Origin: Gammaproteobacteria bacterium
Lineage (GTDB): Bacteria; Pseudomonadota; Gammaproteobacteria; Steroidobacterales; Steroidobacteraceae
Length of the DNA stretch: 13,318 nucleotides
Assembly (NCBI GenBank): GCA_025350345.1
Contig: JANXYA010000397.1
Coordinates: 1 to 13,318, forward strand
Direction of reading: 5' to 3'
A program made the position numbers and the translations under genes. The notes under the pieces were generated by a model that searched no databases, was not told where the DNA came from, and saw only the letters and a list, made by a program, of their open reading frames with translations. The number at the start of each line of letters is the position of its first letter. Positions within the stretch are counted from its first letter, which is position 1. This document shows, piece after piece, positions 7,484 through 13,318 of this stretch.

Positions 7484-7954
7484 TCAGAATGGGATGTCGT
7501 CGTCGAACTCTTCGGCGCTCGCTCCGGCTCCCGCCGGCTCGCTCACAGGCGCGCGCTCGCGCGTCTCGAAATTGCCCGTGCTGCCGCCCGCGCCCGCTCC
7601 ACCGCCACCGGCGCCCGCGCGCCCACCGATCATCTGCATGTCGCTGGCGATGACTTCGGTCGTATAGCGATCGCGCCCTTCCTTGTCCTGCCACTTGCGG
7701 GTACGGAGCGAGCCTTCGATGTACACTTGGGAGCCCTTGCGCAGGTACTCGCCGGCGATCTCCCCGAGGCGCCCGAACAGGGCGACGTGATGCCACTCCG
7801 TGCGCTCCTTCTGCTCCCCGGACTGTTTGTCCTTCCAGCTCTCGCTGGTCGCGATGCGGATGTTCGCGACCGTCATGCCCGAAGGCATGGAGCGGGTCTC
7901 CGGATCAGCGCCCAGGTTGCCGATGAGAATGACTTTGTTGACTCCGCGCGCCAT
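7484..7954 (-). CDS. ssb: Single-stranded DNA-binding protein
   Basis: SSB coats single-stranded DNA in replication, repair and recombination. The 156-residue product has the OB-fold domain at about 1-110 (ARGVNKVILIGNLGADPE, WHHVALFGRLGEIAGEYLRKGS, YIEGSLRTRKWQD), a short Gly/Ala-rich flexible linker, and the acidic tip EEFDDDIPF that recruits partner proteins. Length is a little below E. coli SSB (178). The frame is open to 8029, but the ATG at 7954 matches the family start and has AGAGGG seven bases upstream (7962-7967). It is divergent from uvrA, as in many gammaproteobacteria, and here it also heads the run with miaB 3 bp downstream. Confidence 0.97.
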   Translation of the reverse strand: MARGVNKVILIGNLGADPETRSMPSGMTVANIRIATSESWKDKQSGEQKERTEWHHVALFGRLGEIAGEYLRKGSQVYIEGSLRTRKWQDKEGRDRYTTEVIASDMQMIGGRAGAGGGGAGAGGSTGNFETRERAPVSEPAGAGASAEEFDDDIPF

Positions 7955-7994
7955 GGCTGGACCCTCTTGCGGTCTTAAGGATTGCGTGGGGCCT

Positions 7995-8000
7995 ATTGTA
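7995..8000 (-). promoter_or_regulatory. Likely -10 element of the ssb-miaB-lnt run
   Basis: The minus strand reads TACAAT (5/6 match to TATAAT) about 41-46 bases before the ssb ATG, which would place the transcript start near 7988 with a leader of about 34 bases. The -35 position is poor (CTGCCG at a 17-bp spacing). No LexA-type CTGT-N8-ACAG box was seen anywhere in the ssb/uvrA gap. Confidence 0.5.
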
Positions 8001-8018
8001 GTCGCCGCTGGAGGCCCC

Positions 8019-8062
8019 GGCAGGCCCACTTTCGGTCGCGTTGCGCACCAAAGGGCCCTGCC
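8019..8062. promoter_or_regulatory. Inverted repeat in the ssb/uvrA intergenic region
   Basis: GGCAGGCCC (8019-8027) pairs with GGGCCCTGCC (8053-8062) with one bulged base, spaced by 25 bases, just upstream of the ssb -10. A second perfect 10-bp palindrome, GGAGCGCTCC, lies at 8084-8093. Either could be an operator or just a product of high GC. The remainder of the 284-bp gap between ssb and uvrA shows nothing else besides the two -10 candidates. Confidence 0.3.
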
Positions 8063-8190
8063 GGCGCCGCCCGGGACCCATTAGGAGCGCTCCAGAGCGC
8101 ATTTCGGACTGCAGCCCCCCGCCCCAGCGCCTCCGCTGCCGCCCGCCCACGAGCAGCGGCTTGGCCGTCTGGACGCCCCGGGGGGCGGTG

Positions 8191-8196
8191 TAGAAT
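8191..8196 (+). promoter_or_regulatory. Likely -10 element of uvrA
   Basis: TAGAAT (5/6 match to TATAAT) lies 43 bases before the uvrA ATG at 8239. No good -35 box is present at 16-18 bp (TCTGGA at 17 bp). In E. coli uvrA is LexA-controlled from this same divergent region; no such box is visible here. Confidence 0.45.
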
Positions 8197-8238
8197 GGTC
8201 GTAACTCTGTGCCTGAACAACTCCGCCCTGACCAGCCC

Positions 8239-11097
8239 ATGAAGACCATCCGCGTACGCGGTGCGCGCACCCACAATCTGCGCAGCATCGACCTGGACCT
8301 GCCGCGCGACAAGCTCACGGTATTCACCGGCCTGTCGGGCTCGGGCAAGTCCACGCTCGCCTTCGATACCCTGTACGCGGAAGGCCAGCGCCGTTACGTC
8401 GAATCGCTGTCCGCCTACGCCCGCCAGTTCCTGTCGATGATGGACAAGCCGGACGTCGACAGCATCGAGGGCCTGTCCCCGGCCATTGCGATCGAGCAGA
8501 AGGCCGGCTCGCACAACCCGCGCTCGACGGTGGGTACGGTGACCGAGATCTACGATTACCTGCGGCTGCTGTTCGCGCGTGCCGGGCTGCCGCGCTGCCC
8601 ATACCATGGCATCGACCTGGCTGCCCAGAGCGTCGGGCAGATGGTCGATCAGGTGCTGCAGGCAGGGGCGGATCAGGCCGCGCTGCTGCTGGCGCCGCTG
8701 GTCAGCGATCGCAAGGGCGAACACCTGCAACTCCTGGGCGAGCTCGCCGCGCAGGGATTCGTGCGCGTGCGCATCGATGGCCAGGTGCACGAGCTGGAAA
8801 ACGTGCCGCCGCTCGCGGCCCGTCGCAAGCACACGATCGAGGCCGTGGTGGATCGCTTTCGCGCCCGGCCCGAAGCGGCGCAGCGCCTGGCTGAGTCCTT
8901 CGAGACAGCGCTGAAGCTCAGCCAGGGCGCCGCGCGCGTCGTCTTCGGCGAGGAGTCGGGACTCGCGCCGCTGGTGTTCTCCAGCCGCCACGCCTGTCCG
9001 GAATGCGGCTTTGCGGTGCCGGCACTCGAGCCGCGCATGTTTTCCTTCAACAACCCGGCCGGCGCCTGCGCCAGCTGCGACGGCCTGGGCGTGCAGGAGT
9101 TCTTCGATCCACAGCGCGTCGTCTCGCAGCCCCGTCTGTCGCTCGCCGCGGGCGCCGTGCGCGGCTGGGACCGGCATAACAAGCATTATTCGCAGCTGCT
9201 GGAGGGACTGGCGCGCCACTACCAGTTCGACGTCGACACGCCCTGGGCGGAACTACCCGACAGCGTGCGCGCGCAGCTGCTGTACGGGAGCGAGGGCGTC
9301 GAGATCGAATTCCGCTACCGCGATGCGCGCGGCAGCGCGCAGCGTCGTCGGCACGCCTTCGAGGGCATCATGCCCAACATGGAGCGCCGCTGGCGCGAGA
9401 GCGAATCGGGCGCGGTGCGCGAGGAGCTCGGCAAGTACCGCGGGCACCGTCCCTGCCCCGAGTGCGCCGGCACGCGCCTGAACATCGCCGCGCGCGCCGT
9501 GCTGATCGACGGGCGCAACATCGCGGAACTGACACGCCTGACCGTCGGGCAGGCCCTGGCGCACTTCAGCGCCCTGCAGCTGTCGGGCTGGCGCGCCACC
9601 GTGGCCGAGCGCATCGTGCGCGGCGTCGTGGAGCGATTGCGCTTTCTGGCCGACGTGGGCCTCGATTATCTTGGGCTCGATCGCGCCGCCGACACGCTCT
9701 CCGGCGGGGAAACGCAGCGCATCCGGCTCGCCAGCCAGGTGGGCTCGGGCCTCACCGGCGTGATGTACATACTCGATGAACCCTCGATCGGACTGCACCA
9801 GCACGACAATGCGCGGTTGCTGGGGACCTTGCGCCGGCTGCGGGATCTGGGCAACACCGTCATAGTCGTGGAGCATGATGAAGACGCCATCCGCGGCGCC
9901 GACCACGTCGTCGACCTGGGGCCCGGCGCCGGCATTCACGGCGGCCGGGTCGTCGCCGAGGGGACGCCCGAGCAGATCGCCGCGAACGCCGATTCCCTGA
10001 CCGGGCGGTACCTGGCCGGGCTGGAGCTGATCCCCGTGCCCCGCCGGCGTCGCAAATTCGGCGCCGCTGCGATAGTCATCGAGGGCGCGAGCGGCAACAA
10101 CCTGCGCAATCTCGACGTGCGGCTGCCGGTCGGGCTGCTCACCTGCATCACGGGCGTGTCCGGATCGGGCAAGTCCACGCTGATCAACGACACGCTGTTC
10201 CGGCATGCCGCTGCGCGTCTCAACGAGGGCAGCTACGAGGGCGTCGCGCCGTGCCGCGCGATTACGGGGCTGGAGCGCTTCGAGCGCGTGATCGACATCG
10301 ACCAGGATCCGATCGGGCGCACCCCGCGTTCCAACCCGGCCACCTACACCGGCCTGTTCACCGCCATCCGGGAACTGTTTGCGCAGGTGCCCGAGGCGCG
10401 CGCGCGCGGCTATGACGCAGGCCGCTTCAGTTTCAATGTCCGCGGCGGCCGCTGCGAGGCCTGCCAGGGCGACGGCGTGCTGCGCGTGGAAATGCACTTT
10501 CTGCCCGATGTCTACGTGCCCTGCGACATCTGCCGCGGCCGGCGGTACAACCGCGAGACCCTCGAAGTGCGCTATCGGGGCCACAGCATCCACGAGGTGC
10601 TCGAGCTCACCGTCGAGGATGCCGCGCAGCTGTTTGCCAGCGTGCCGGCGGCCGCGAACCGGCTGCGGACTCTCCTCGCCGTGGGCTTAGGGTATGTGCG
10701 CCTCGGACAGAGCGCCACGACCCTCTCGGGCGGGGAGGCACAGCGCATCAAGCTCGCGCGCGAACTGGCCAAGCGCGGCCTGGGCCACACGCTCTACATT
10801 CTCGATGAGCCCACCACGGGGCTCCACTTCCACGACGTCGCGCAACTGCTCGGCGTGCTCCAGCAGCTCGTCGACGCCGGCAACACCATGGTGGTCATCG
10901 AGCACAATCTGGACGTCATCAAGACAGCCGACTGGGTGATCGATCTGGGTCCGGGCGGCGGCGAGAACGGCGGCCGCGTGATCGCGCAGGGCACTCCCGA
11001 GCAGTTGGCGGCCAACCGGGATTCGCTCACGGGGCAGTACCTGGCCCTGACACTCGCGCGCGCGCTGCGCGGCGGCGCGGCGGCCATCAGCGCCTGA
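8239..11097 (+). CDS. uvrA: UvrABC excision nuclease subunit A
   Basis: UvrA is the damage-recognition ATPase of nucleotide excision repair; as a dimer it loads UvrB on lesions. The product is 952 residues (E. coli 940). It has two ABC ATPase modules. Module one: Walker A GLSGSGKST 31-39, zinc module Cys253, Cys256, Cys277, Cys280, signature LSGGE 487-491, Walker B ILDEP 511-515. Module two: Walker A GVSGSGKST 639-647, zinc finger Cys739, Cys742, Cys762, Cys765, signature LSGGE 829-833, Walker B ILDEP 854-858. All key residues are intact. The ATG at 8239 (MKTIRVRGARTHNL) matches the family start; a GTG at 8209 would add ten residues without family support. No clear Shine-Dalgarno sequence precedes it. 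It is the only plus-strand gene, divergent from ssb and convergent with the acetyltransferase gene (9-bp gap). Confidence 0.98.
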   Translation: MKTIRVRGARTHNLRSIDLDLPRDKLTVFTGLSGSGKSTLAFDTLYAEGQRRYVESLSAYARQFLSMMDKPDVDSIEGLSPAIAIEQKAGSHNPRSTVGTVTEIYDYLRLLFARAGLPRCPYHGIDLAAQSVGQMVDQVLQAGADQAALLLAPLVSDRKGEHLQLLGELAAQGFVRVRIDGQVHELENVPPLAARRKHTIEAVVDRFRARPEAAQRLAESFETALKLSQGAARVVFGEESGLAPLVFSSRHACPECGFAVPALEPRMFSFNNPAGACASCDGLGVQEFFDPQRVVSQPRLSLAAGAVRGWDRHNKHYSQLLEGLARHYQFDVDTPWAELPDSVRAQLLYGSEGVEIEFRYRDARGSAQRRRHAFEGIMPNMERRWRESESGAVREELGKYRGHRPCPECAGTRLNIAARAVLIDGRNIAELTRLTVGQALAHFSALQLSGWRATVAERIVRGVVERLRFLADVGLDYLGLDRAADTLSGGETQRIRLASQVGSGLTGVMYILDEPSIGLHQHDNARLLGTLRRLRDLGNTVIVVEHDEDAIRGADHVVDLGPGAGIHGGRVVAEGTPEQIAANADSLTGRYLAGLELIPVPRRRRKFGAAAIVIEGASGNNLRNLDVRLPVGLLTCITGVSGSGKSTLINDTLFRHAAARLNEGSYEGVAPCRAITGLERFERVIDIDQDPIGRTPRSNPATYTGLFTAIRELFAQVPEARARGYDAGRFSFNVRGGRCEACQGDGVLRVEMHFLPDVYVPCDICRGRRYNRETLEVRYRGHSIHEVLELTVEDAAQLFASVPAAANRLRTLLAVGLGYVRLGQSATTLSGGEAQRIKLARELAKRGLGHTLYILDEPTTGLHFHDVAQLLGVLQQLVDAGNTMVVIEHNLDVIKTADWVIDLGPGGGENGGRVIAQGTPEQLAANRDSLTGQYLALTLARALRGGAAAISA

Positions 11098-11106
11098 CCG
11101 GGTGCT

Positions 11107-11622
11107 TCAGCGATTGCGCCGGATGCCGGAATTGAAATACTGGTGCATCTCGCCGCTTTCGCCGCGTTCCTGGTAGTGACCGGCGGTGTAATCGGCGACG
11201 ACGCGGCGCCAGAACGCCACGGCCTGCGGGTTGCGCAGGTACTCCTTGATGTGCCAACGGCCGGAGAAACGATCGAATATCAGGCGCACCGCCTCCTGGC
11301 CCACGCCGCGACGGCGCCAGGGACGGGCGATGAAGAATTCGGCCATGGAGAACTCAAGCGCATCGCGATCAGGCTGCGTGCGGCCACTGCGCACCATGGC
11401 AAAGCCTACCGGACTGTCATCCTTGAGTATGGTGAGCAGTTGCGCGCTGGAGTCGGCGAACCAGCTGGCGAACTGGTCGGGCTCGCGATGGCCGAACTCC
11501 GGCAGGGCCGGAAATAGACCGGTGCCCAGCGGCGCCAGGTCATTCAGGTAGTCGCGGTAGACCGATTCCATCCACCGTCGGTCATCGCGCGAGCCTCTGG
11601 TATCACGGACACTGATCGCCAT
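11107..11622 (-). CDS. GNAT-family N-acetyltransferase, substrate unknown
   Basis: The 171-residue product has the size and motifs of a single-domain GNAT acetyltransferase that uses acetyl-CoA. Motif A is visible as FFIARPWRRRGVGQEAVRLIF (about 97-116), with RRGVG as the acetyl-CoA pyrophosphate loop, and a motif B-like NPQAVAFWRRVV follows at 131-142. The substrate cannot be read from the sequence. The ATG at 11622 was chosen; a GTG at 11634 would add four residues and abuts the hairpin that ends the upstream lipoprotein gene. No clear Shine-Dalgarno sequence or promoter is seen, so expression may depend on read-through of that terminator. The 3' end faces uvrA with only 9 bp between stops and no terminator between them. 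Confidence 0.85.
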   Translation of the reverse strand: MAISVRDTRGSRDDRRWMESVYRDYLNDLAPLGTGLFPALPEFGHREPDQFASWFADSSAQLLTILKDDSPVGFAMVRSGRTQPDRDALEFSMAEFFIARPWRRRGVGQEAVRLIFDRFSGRWHIKEYLRNPQAVAFWRRVVADYTAGHYQERGESGEMHQYFNSGIRRNR

Positions 11623-11634
11623 GCCATAAAACAC

Positions 11635-11675
11635 GAAAGCCCGTGCAGACCGGTTCTCGGCCTGCGCGGGCTTTC
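11635..11675 (-). terminator. Intrinsic terminator of the small lipoprotein gene
   Basis: GAAAGCCCGTGCAG (11635-11648) pairs with CTGCGCGGGCTTTC (11662-11675): a 14-bp stem with one mismatched position, plus a small inner CCG/CGG stem in the loop. On the minus strand it is followed by TTTCGTGTTTTA, a broken T-tract. It lies 18 bp after the lipoprotein stop and 12 bp before the acetyltransferase ATG. Confidence 0.85.
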
Positions 11676-11693
11676 ATGCCAGACCCGGTAGGA

Positions 11694-11894
11694 TCAGTTC
11701 GCCGGAGCAGCCGGAGCCGGAGCAGCCGGAGCAGCGGCGTCGGCAGCCGGAGCAGCAGCGTCAGCAGCCGGAGCAGCGGCGGCAGGAGCAGCGGCGTCGG
11801 CGGCCGGAGCAGCCGGAGCCGGGGCTTCCTGGTTGCTGCAGGCCACCAGCGCGAGCGCTGCGACAACAGCGCCAAGAGCGAGCTTAATATTCAT
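11694..11894 (-). CDS. Small Ala/Pro-rich lipoprotein, function unknown
   Basis: The 66-residue product starts MNIKLALGAVVAALALVAC, a clear lipoprotein signal with lipobox LVAC and Cys19. Ser at +2 predicts outer-membrane sorting. The mature 48 residues are SNQEAP followed almost entirely by Ala, Pro and regularly spaced Asp, in a repeating APAADAA pattern with no fold I can recognise. It has its own promoter (11972-11999) and a strong terminator (11635-11675), the layout of a single-gene, well-expressed unit, as for Lpp-like small lipoproteins, though it has no helical heptads and is not Lpp. GGGGA lies about 8 bases before the ATG at 11894. It could be a cell-wall spacer or simply a disordered surface tether; no function is claimed. 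Confidence 0.85.
   Translation of the reverse strand: MNIKLALGAVVAALALVACSNQEAPAPAAPAADAAAPAAAAPAADAAAPAADAAAPAAPAPAAPAN
11722..11820. repeat. 21-bp tandem repeat inside the small lipoprotein gene
   Basis: A 21-bp unit GCAGCCGGAGCAGCGGCGTC(G) occurs at 11722-11742, 11743-11763 and 11764-11784 with few changes, followed by a copy short of six bases (11785-11799) and a diverged copy from 11800. It encodes seven residues per copy (the A/P/D pattern), so gain or loss of a unit keeps the frame. Confidence 0.85.
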
Positions 11895-11933
11895 CGATGA
11901 ATCCCCAGATAATCAGAAGTTAATAGCGGCAAA

Positions 11934-11945
11934 CAAACTAGTTTG
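11934..11945. repeat. Perfect 12-bp palindrome in the lipoprotein leader
   Basis: CAAACTAGTTTG is a perfect palindrome in the predicted 5' leader, about 40 bases before the lipoprotein ATG. Next to it, GATCGCG (11945-11951) and CGCGGTC (11961-11967) form a second inverted repeat with one imperfect pair, near the predicted transcript start. They may form leader RNA hairpins or be a protein-binding site. Confidence 0.5.
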
Positions 11946-11971
11946 ATCGCGACATTCCATCGCGGTCGTCG

Positions 11972-11999
11972 ATTCTATAGTAGCCACGGCGCATTTCAA
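11972..11999 (-). promoter_or_regulatory. Sigma-70-like promoter of the small lipoprotein gene
   Basis: On the minus strand TTGAAA (11994-11999, 5/6 match) is followed after 16 bp by TAGAAT (11972-11977, 5/6 match). It is the best promoter in the window. The transcript would start near 11965, leaving a leader of about 70 bases. Confidence 0.7.
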
Positions 12000-12010
12000 T
12001 CTGTCGCCGG

Positions 12011-12042
12011 AAAAATAACGCTTCGGACGGCCCCCGGGGCCG
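12011..12042 (-). terminator. Intrinsic terminator of mscL
   Basis: Five bases after the mscL stop, CGGCCCC/GGGGCCG (12028-12042) forms a GC-only stem around one central base (in practice a 5-bp stem with a small loop), followed nine bases later on the minus strand by TTATTTTT (12011-12018). The gap before the T-run is longer than usual. Confidence 0.55.
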
Positions 12043-12047
12043 GTATT

Positions 12048-12440
12048 TCAGCGCTTTGCCAGGAGATTGCGGATCTCCTCGAGCAGCACTTCCTGCCTCG
12101 GTGGCGCTGGCGCGACCGCGGCCGGAGCGGGTTTCTTGAGCTTATTGAGAGCCTTAATGGCAATGAAAATGACGAGCGCGATGATCAGGAAGTCGATGAC
12201 GGACTGCAAAAATGAGCCGTATTTCAGCATGACGTCTTTGCCGTCGTGGCCCACACCGATCTTCGCGGCCCAGTCAGCGACGTTGACGCCTCCCAGGAGC
12301 AGGCCGATCGGCGGCATCAGTACGTTTTCGACCAAAGAGGCCACAATCTTGCCAAATGCCGCGCCGATGATGACACCCACTGCCAGGTCGACCACTGGGC
12401 CCTTCATGGCAAATTCTTTGAATTCCGATGCAAAACTCAT
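12048..12440 (-). CDS. mscL: Large-conductance mechanosensitive channel
   Basis: MscL is the inner-membrane emergency valve that opens under membrane tension during hypo-osmotic shock. The 130-residue product (E. coli 136) has the amphipathic N-terminus MSFASEFKEFAMKG, pore helix TM1 at about 15-45 (VVDLAVGVIIGAAFGKIV), a periplasmic loop, TM2 at about 76-100 and a C-terminal bundle helix (about 116-130). An Ala/Pro linker (KKPAPAAVAPAPP) joins TM2 to that helix. AGGGAG lies six bases before the ATG at 12440. It is 69 bp downstream of rplQ on the same strand; no convincing promoter is visible in that gap, so it may be read partly from the ribosomal operon. The gene appears intact. Confidence 0.97.
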   Translation of the reverse strand: MSFASEFKEFAMKGPVVDLAVGVIIGAAFGKIVASLVENVLMPPIGLLLGGVNVADWAAKIGVGHDGKDVMLKYGSFLQSVIDFLIIALVIFIAIKALNKLKKPAPAAVAPAPPRQEVLLEEIRNLLAKR

Positions 12441-12491
12441 GTTTCTCTCCCTCTGTCAAAGTACAGGCCCCCCCGGGAAGATCCGCGGCCC

Positions 12492-12508
12492 GCCCCGACG
12501 CCCGGGGC
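12492..12508 (-). terminator. Short GC hairpin after rplQ
   Basis: GCCCCG (12492-12497) and CGGGGC (12503-12508) form a 6-bp stem with a 5-base loop immediately after the rplQ stop. No T-run follows on the minus strand, so it may be an attenuator or mRNA 3'-end structure rather than a full terminator. The rest of the 69-bp rplQ-mscL gap holds only the mscL ribosome-binding site. Confidence 0.35.
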
Positions 12509-12509
12509 C

Positions 12510-13133
12510 TCAGGACGGCTTCGTGCCCTTCTTCTTGGGGGTGCTCTTGCCCGCGGTCTTGGCCGCGGCTTTCTTGCCCTTCTTTGCCGGCTTCGCGCTG
12601 GCGGCTGCCTCCGCCGCGGGCGCCTTGGCCGCACCGGCCTTGCCCGTGGCGGGCTTCGCCATGGTGGCCTTGGTCGCCGTGGCCTTTGCCGTATCGGCTT
12701 TGGACGCCTTTGGTGCCCGGCGTGGCTGGGCTTCGGCGGCCACCTCGGCGACCACTGCCGGTCCCGCCTCGGCAGCAGGCCGGTCTACCAGCTGCATCAG
12801 CGCCATCGGCGCCGAGTCGCCCGGGCGCGGCATCATGCGCAGTATGCGGGTGTAGCCACCCGGACGGGCGCGGAAGCGCGGCCCCAGGTCAGCGAACAGC
12901 TTGCTGACGATGGCGCTGTCACGCAGGCGCGAAAACGCCAACCGGCGATTGGACTCCGAATCGCTCTTGCCGAGCGTGATCAGGGGTTCGACCACGCGGC
13001 GCAGTTCCTTGGCCTTCGGCAAGGTAGTGCGGATCGTCTCGTGGCGCAGGAGCGAGCCGGCCATGTTGCGCATGAGCGCGTGCCGGTGCGGACTGTTGCG
13101 CGAGAGCTGCCGGCCGGAAAGTTTATGACGCAT
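12510..13133 (-). CDS. rplQ: Ribosomal protein L17 (bL17) with a long Ala/Lys-rich C-terminal tail
   Basis: bL17 is a protein of the large ribosomal subunit near the exit tunnel. Residues 1 to about 118 are a normal L17: MRHKLSGRQLSRNSPHRHAL, the RHETIRTTLPKAKELRRVVEPLITLGK block, and the terminal GGYTRILRMMPRPGDSAPMALMQLVDRP. E. coli L17 ends at 127 residues; this one runs on to 207, the extra 90 or so being rich in Ala, Lys, Pro and Thr, with KATATKATMAKPATGKAG-like stretches resembling histone H1-type or AlgP tails. The reading frame is clean and the tail keeps the gene's high-GC codon bias, so it is not an obvious frameshift. The ATG at 13133 has AGAG a few bases upstream and lies 21 bp after the rpoA stop, the usual rpoA-rplQ arrangement. 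Confidence 0.97.
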   Translation of the reverse strand: MRHKLSGRQLSRNSPHRHALMRNMAGSLLRHETIRTTLPKAKELRRVVEPLITLGKSDSESNRRLAFSRLRDSAIVSKLFADLGPRFRARPGGYTRILRMMPRPGDSAPMALMQLVDRPAAEAGPAVVAEVAAEAQPRRAPKASKADTAKATATKATMAKPATGKAGAAKAPAAEAAASAKPAKKGKKAAAKTAGKSTPKKKGTKPS

Positions 13134-13154
13134 GAATTTCTCTGCCGCAGGTGA

Positions 13155-13318
13155 TCAGATCAGTCCGGACTCTTCGTCACGGCGGAGTCCCGCCGGCGGC
13201 CAACCATCGAGGCGCATGCCCAGCATCAGCCCGTGGCTCTGCAGCACTTCCTTGATCTCGGTGAGAGATTTCTTGCCAAGATTCGGCGTGCGCAGCAACT
13301 CGACCTCGGTGCGCTGCA
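13155..13318 (-). CDS. rpoA: RNA polymerase alpha subunit, C-terminal end (cut by window edge)
   Basis: Only the last 53 codons and the stop are present. The sequence QRTEVELLRTPNLGKKSLTE, then IKEVLQSHGLMLGMRLDGWPP, is the second half of the alpha C-terminal domain, which binds UP elements and activators. The tail after WPP (AGLRRDEESGLI) is a few residues longer than in E. coli, as in several other proteobacteria. It is followed by rplQ after 21 bp, in the alpha operon. The identity is certain; the gene begins outside the window. Confidence 0.97.
   Translation of the reverse strand, partial: QRTEVELLRTPNLGKKSLTEIKEVLQSHGLMLGMRLDGWPPAGLRRDEESGLI

Noticed and set aside
6305..7978. 557-codon plus-strand open frame opposite miaB and ssb
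   Set aside because: Same reason: MiaB cysteines and the SSB fold are clear on the minus strand.
555..7979. CTTAAG hexamer in three intergenic gaps (555-560, 2206-2211, 7974-7979), upstream of leuS, the protease gene and ssb
   Set aside because: At this base composition about one copy is expected by chance and gaps are AT-richer; distances to the start codons differ (about 20, 40 and 80 bases), so no shared element is supported.
8207..8222. CTGT-GCCTGAAC-AACT as a possible LexA box before uvrA
   Set aside because: The right half does not match ACAG, so symmetry fails.
7993..10593. Long minus-strand open frames (408 and 446 codons) opposite uvrA
   Set aside because: UvrA is intact across the whole span; the opposite frames show only composition-driven openness.
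12455..12462. TTGACA-like sequence upstream of mscL (minus strand)
   Set aside because: It lies only about 15 bases before the mscL start, next to the ribosome-binding site, leaving no room for a -10 box.
1..13318. CRISPR array, tRNA/rRNA gene, insertion sequence, prophage or defence island
   Set aside because: No spaced direct repeats, cloverleaf-like sequences, transposase motifs or unusual composition were seen; the window is conserved housekeeping genes.

Overview
The window reads as an ordinary chromosomal segment of a high-GC gammaproteobacterium. The LeuS, RpoA, MscL, MiaB and UvrA proteins resemble gammaproteobacterial versions. The neighbourhoods miaB-phoH-ybeY-corC-lnt, divergent uvrA/ssb and rpoA-rplQ are typical of that class. 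GC content is high throughout, so nearly every gene has a long open frame on its other strand; these shadows were left out. I cannot name a genus. No tRNA, rRNA, CRISPR array, insertion sequence, phage gene or obvious defence system was found.

Layout on the minus strand, left part: the 5' end of leuS (1-517, cut by the window edge), then a DegP/DegQ-type periplasmic protease with a probable lipobox (618-2129), then a tight run transcribed right to left as ssb (7954) - miaB - phoH - ybeY - corC - lnt (2236). Junctions in the run are 3 bp or less apart or overlap, so it looks like one operon joining DNA protection (SSB), tRNA modification (MiaB), RNA/ribosome maturation (PhoH, YbeY), a CBS-domain CorC protein and lipoprotein maturation (Lnt). 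phoH has no ATG/GTG/TTG where its N-terminus should be and probably uses CTG.

The plus strand carries only uvrA (8239-11097), divergent from ssb across about 280 bp that hold candidate promoters for both. uvrA converges with a GNAT acetyltransferase gene on the minus strand, with a 9-bp gap.

Right part, minus strand: a small Ala/Pro-rich lipoprotein gene (11694-11894) with its own good sigma-70-like promoter and a strong hairpin terminator; mscL (mechanosensitive channel); rplQ (ribosomal protein L17 with an unusual Ala/Lys-rich tail of about 90 residues); and the 3' end of rpoA. rpoA-rplQ is the end of the alpha ribosomal-protein operon.

I found no gene set that looks like a new multi-gene system. 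The points worth a second look are the phoH start, the L17 tail, the lipobox on the DegP homologue, the repeat-built small lipoprotein with its structured leader, and the fusion of ssb to the miaB-lnt operon.
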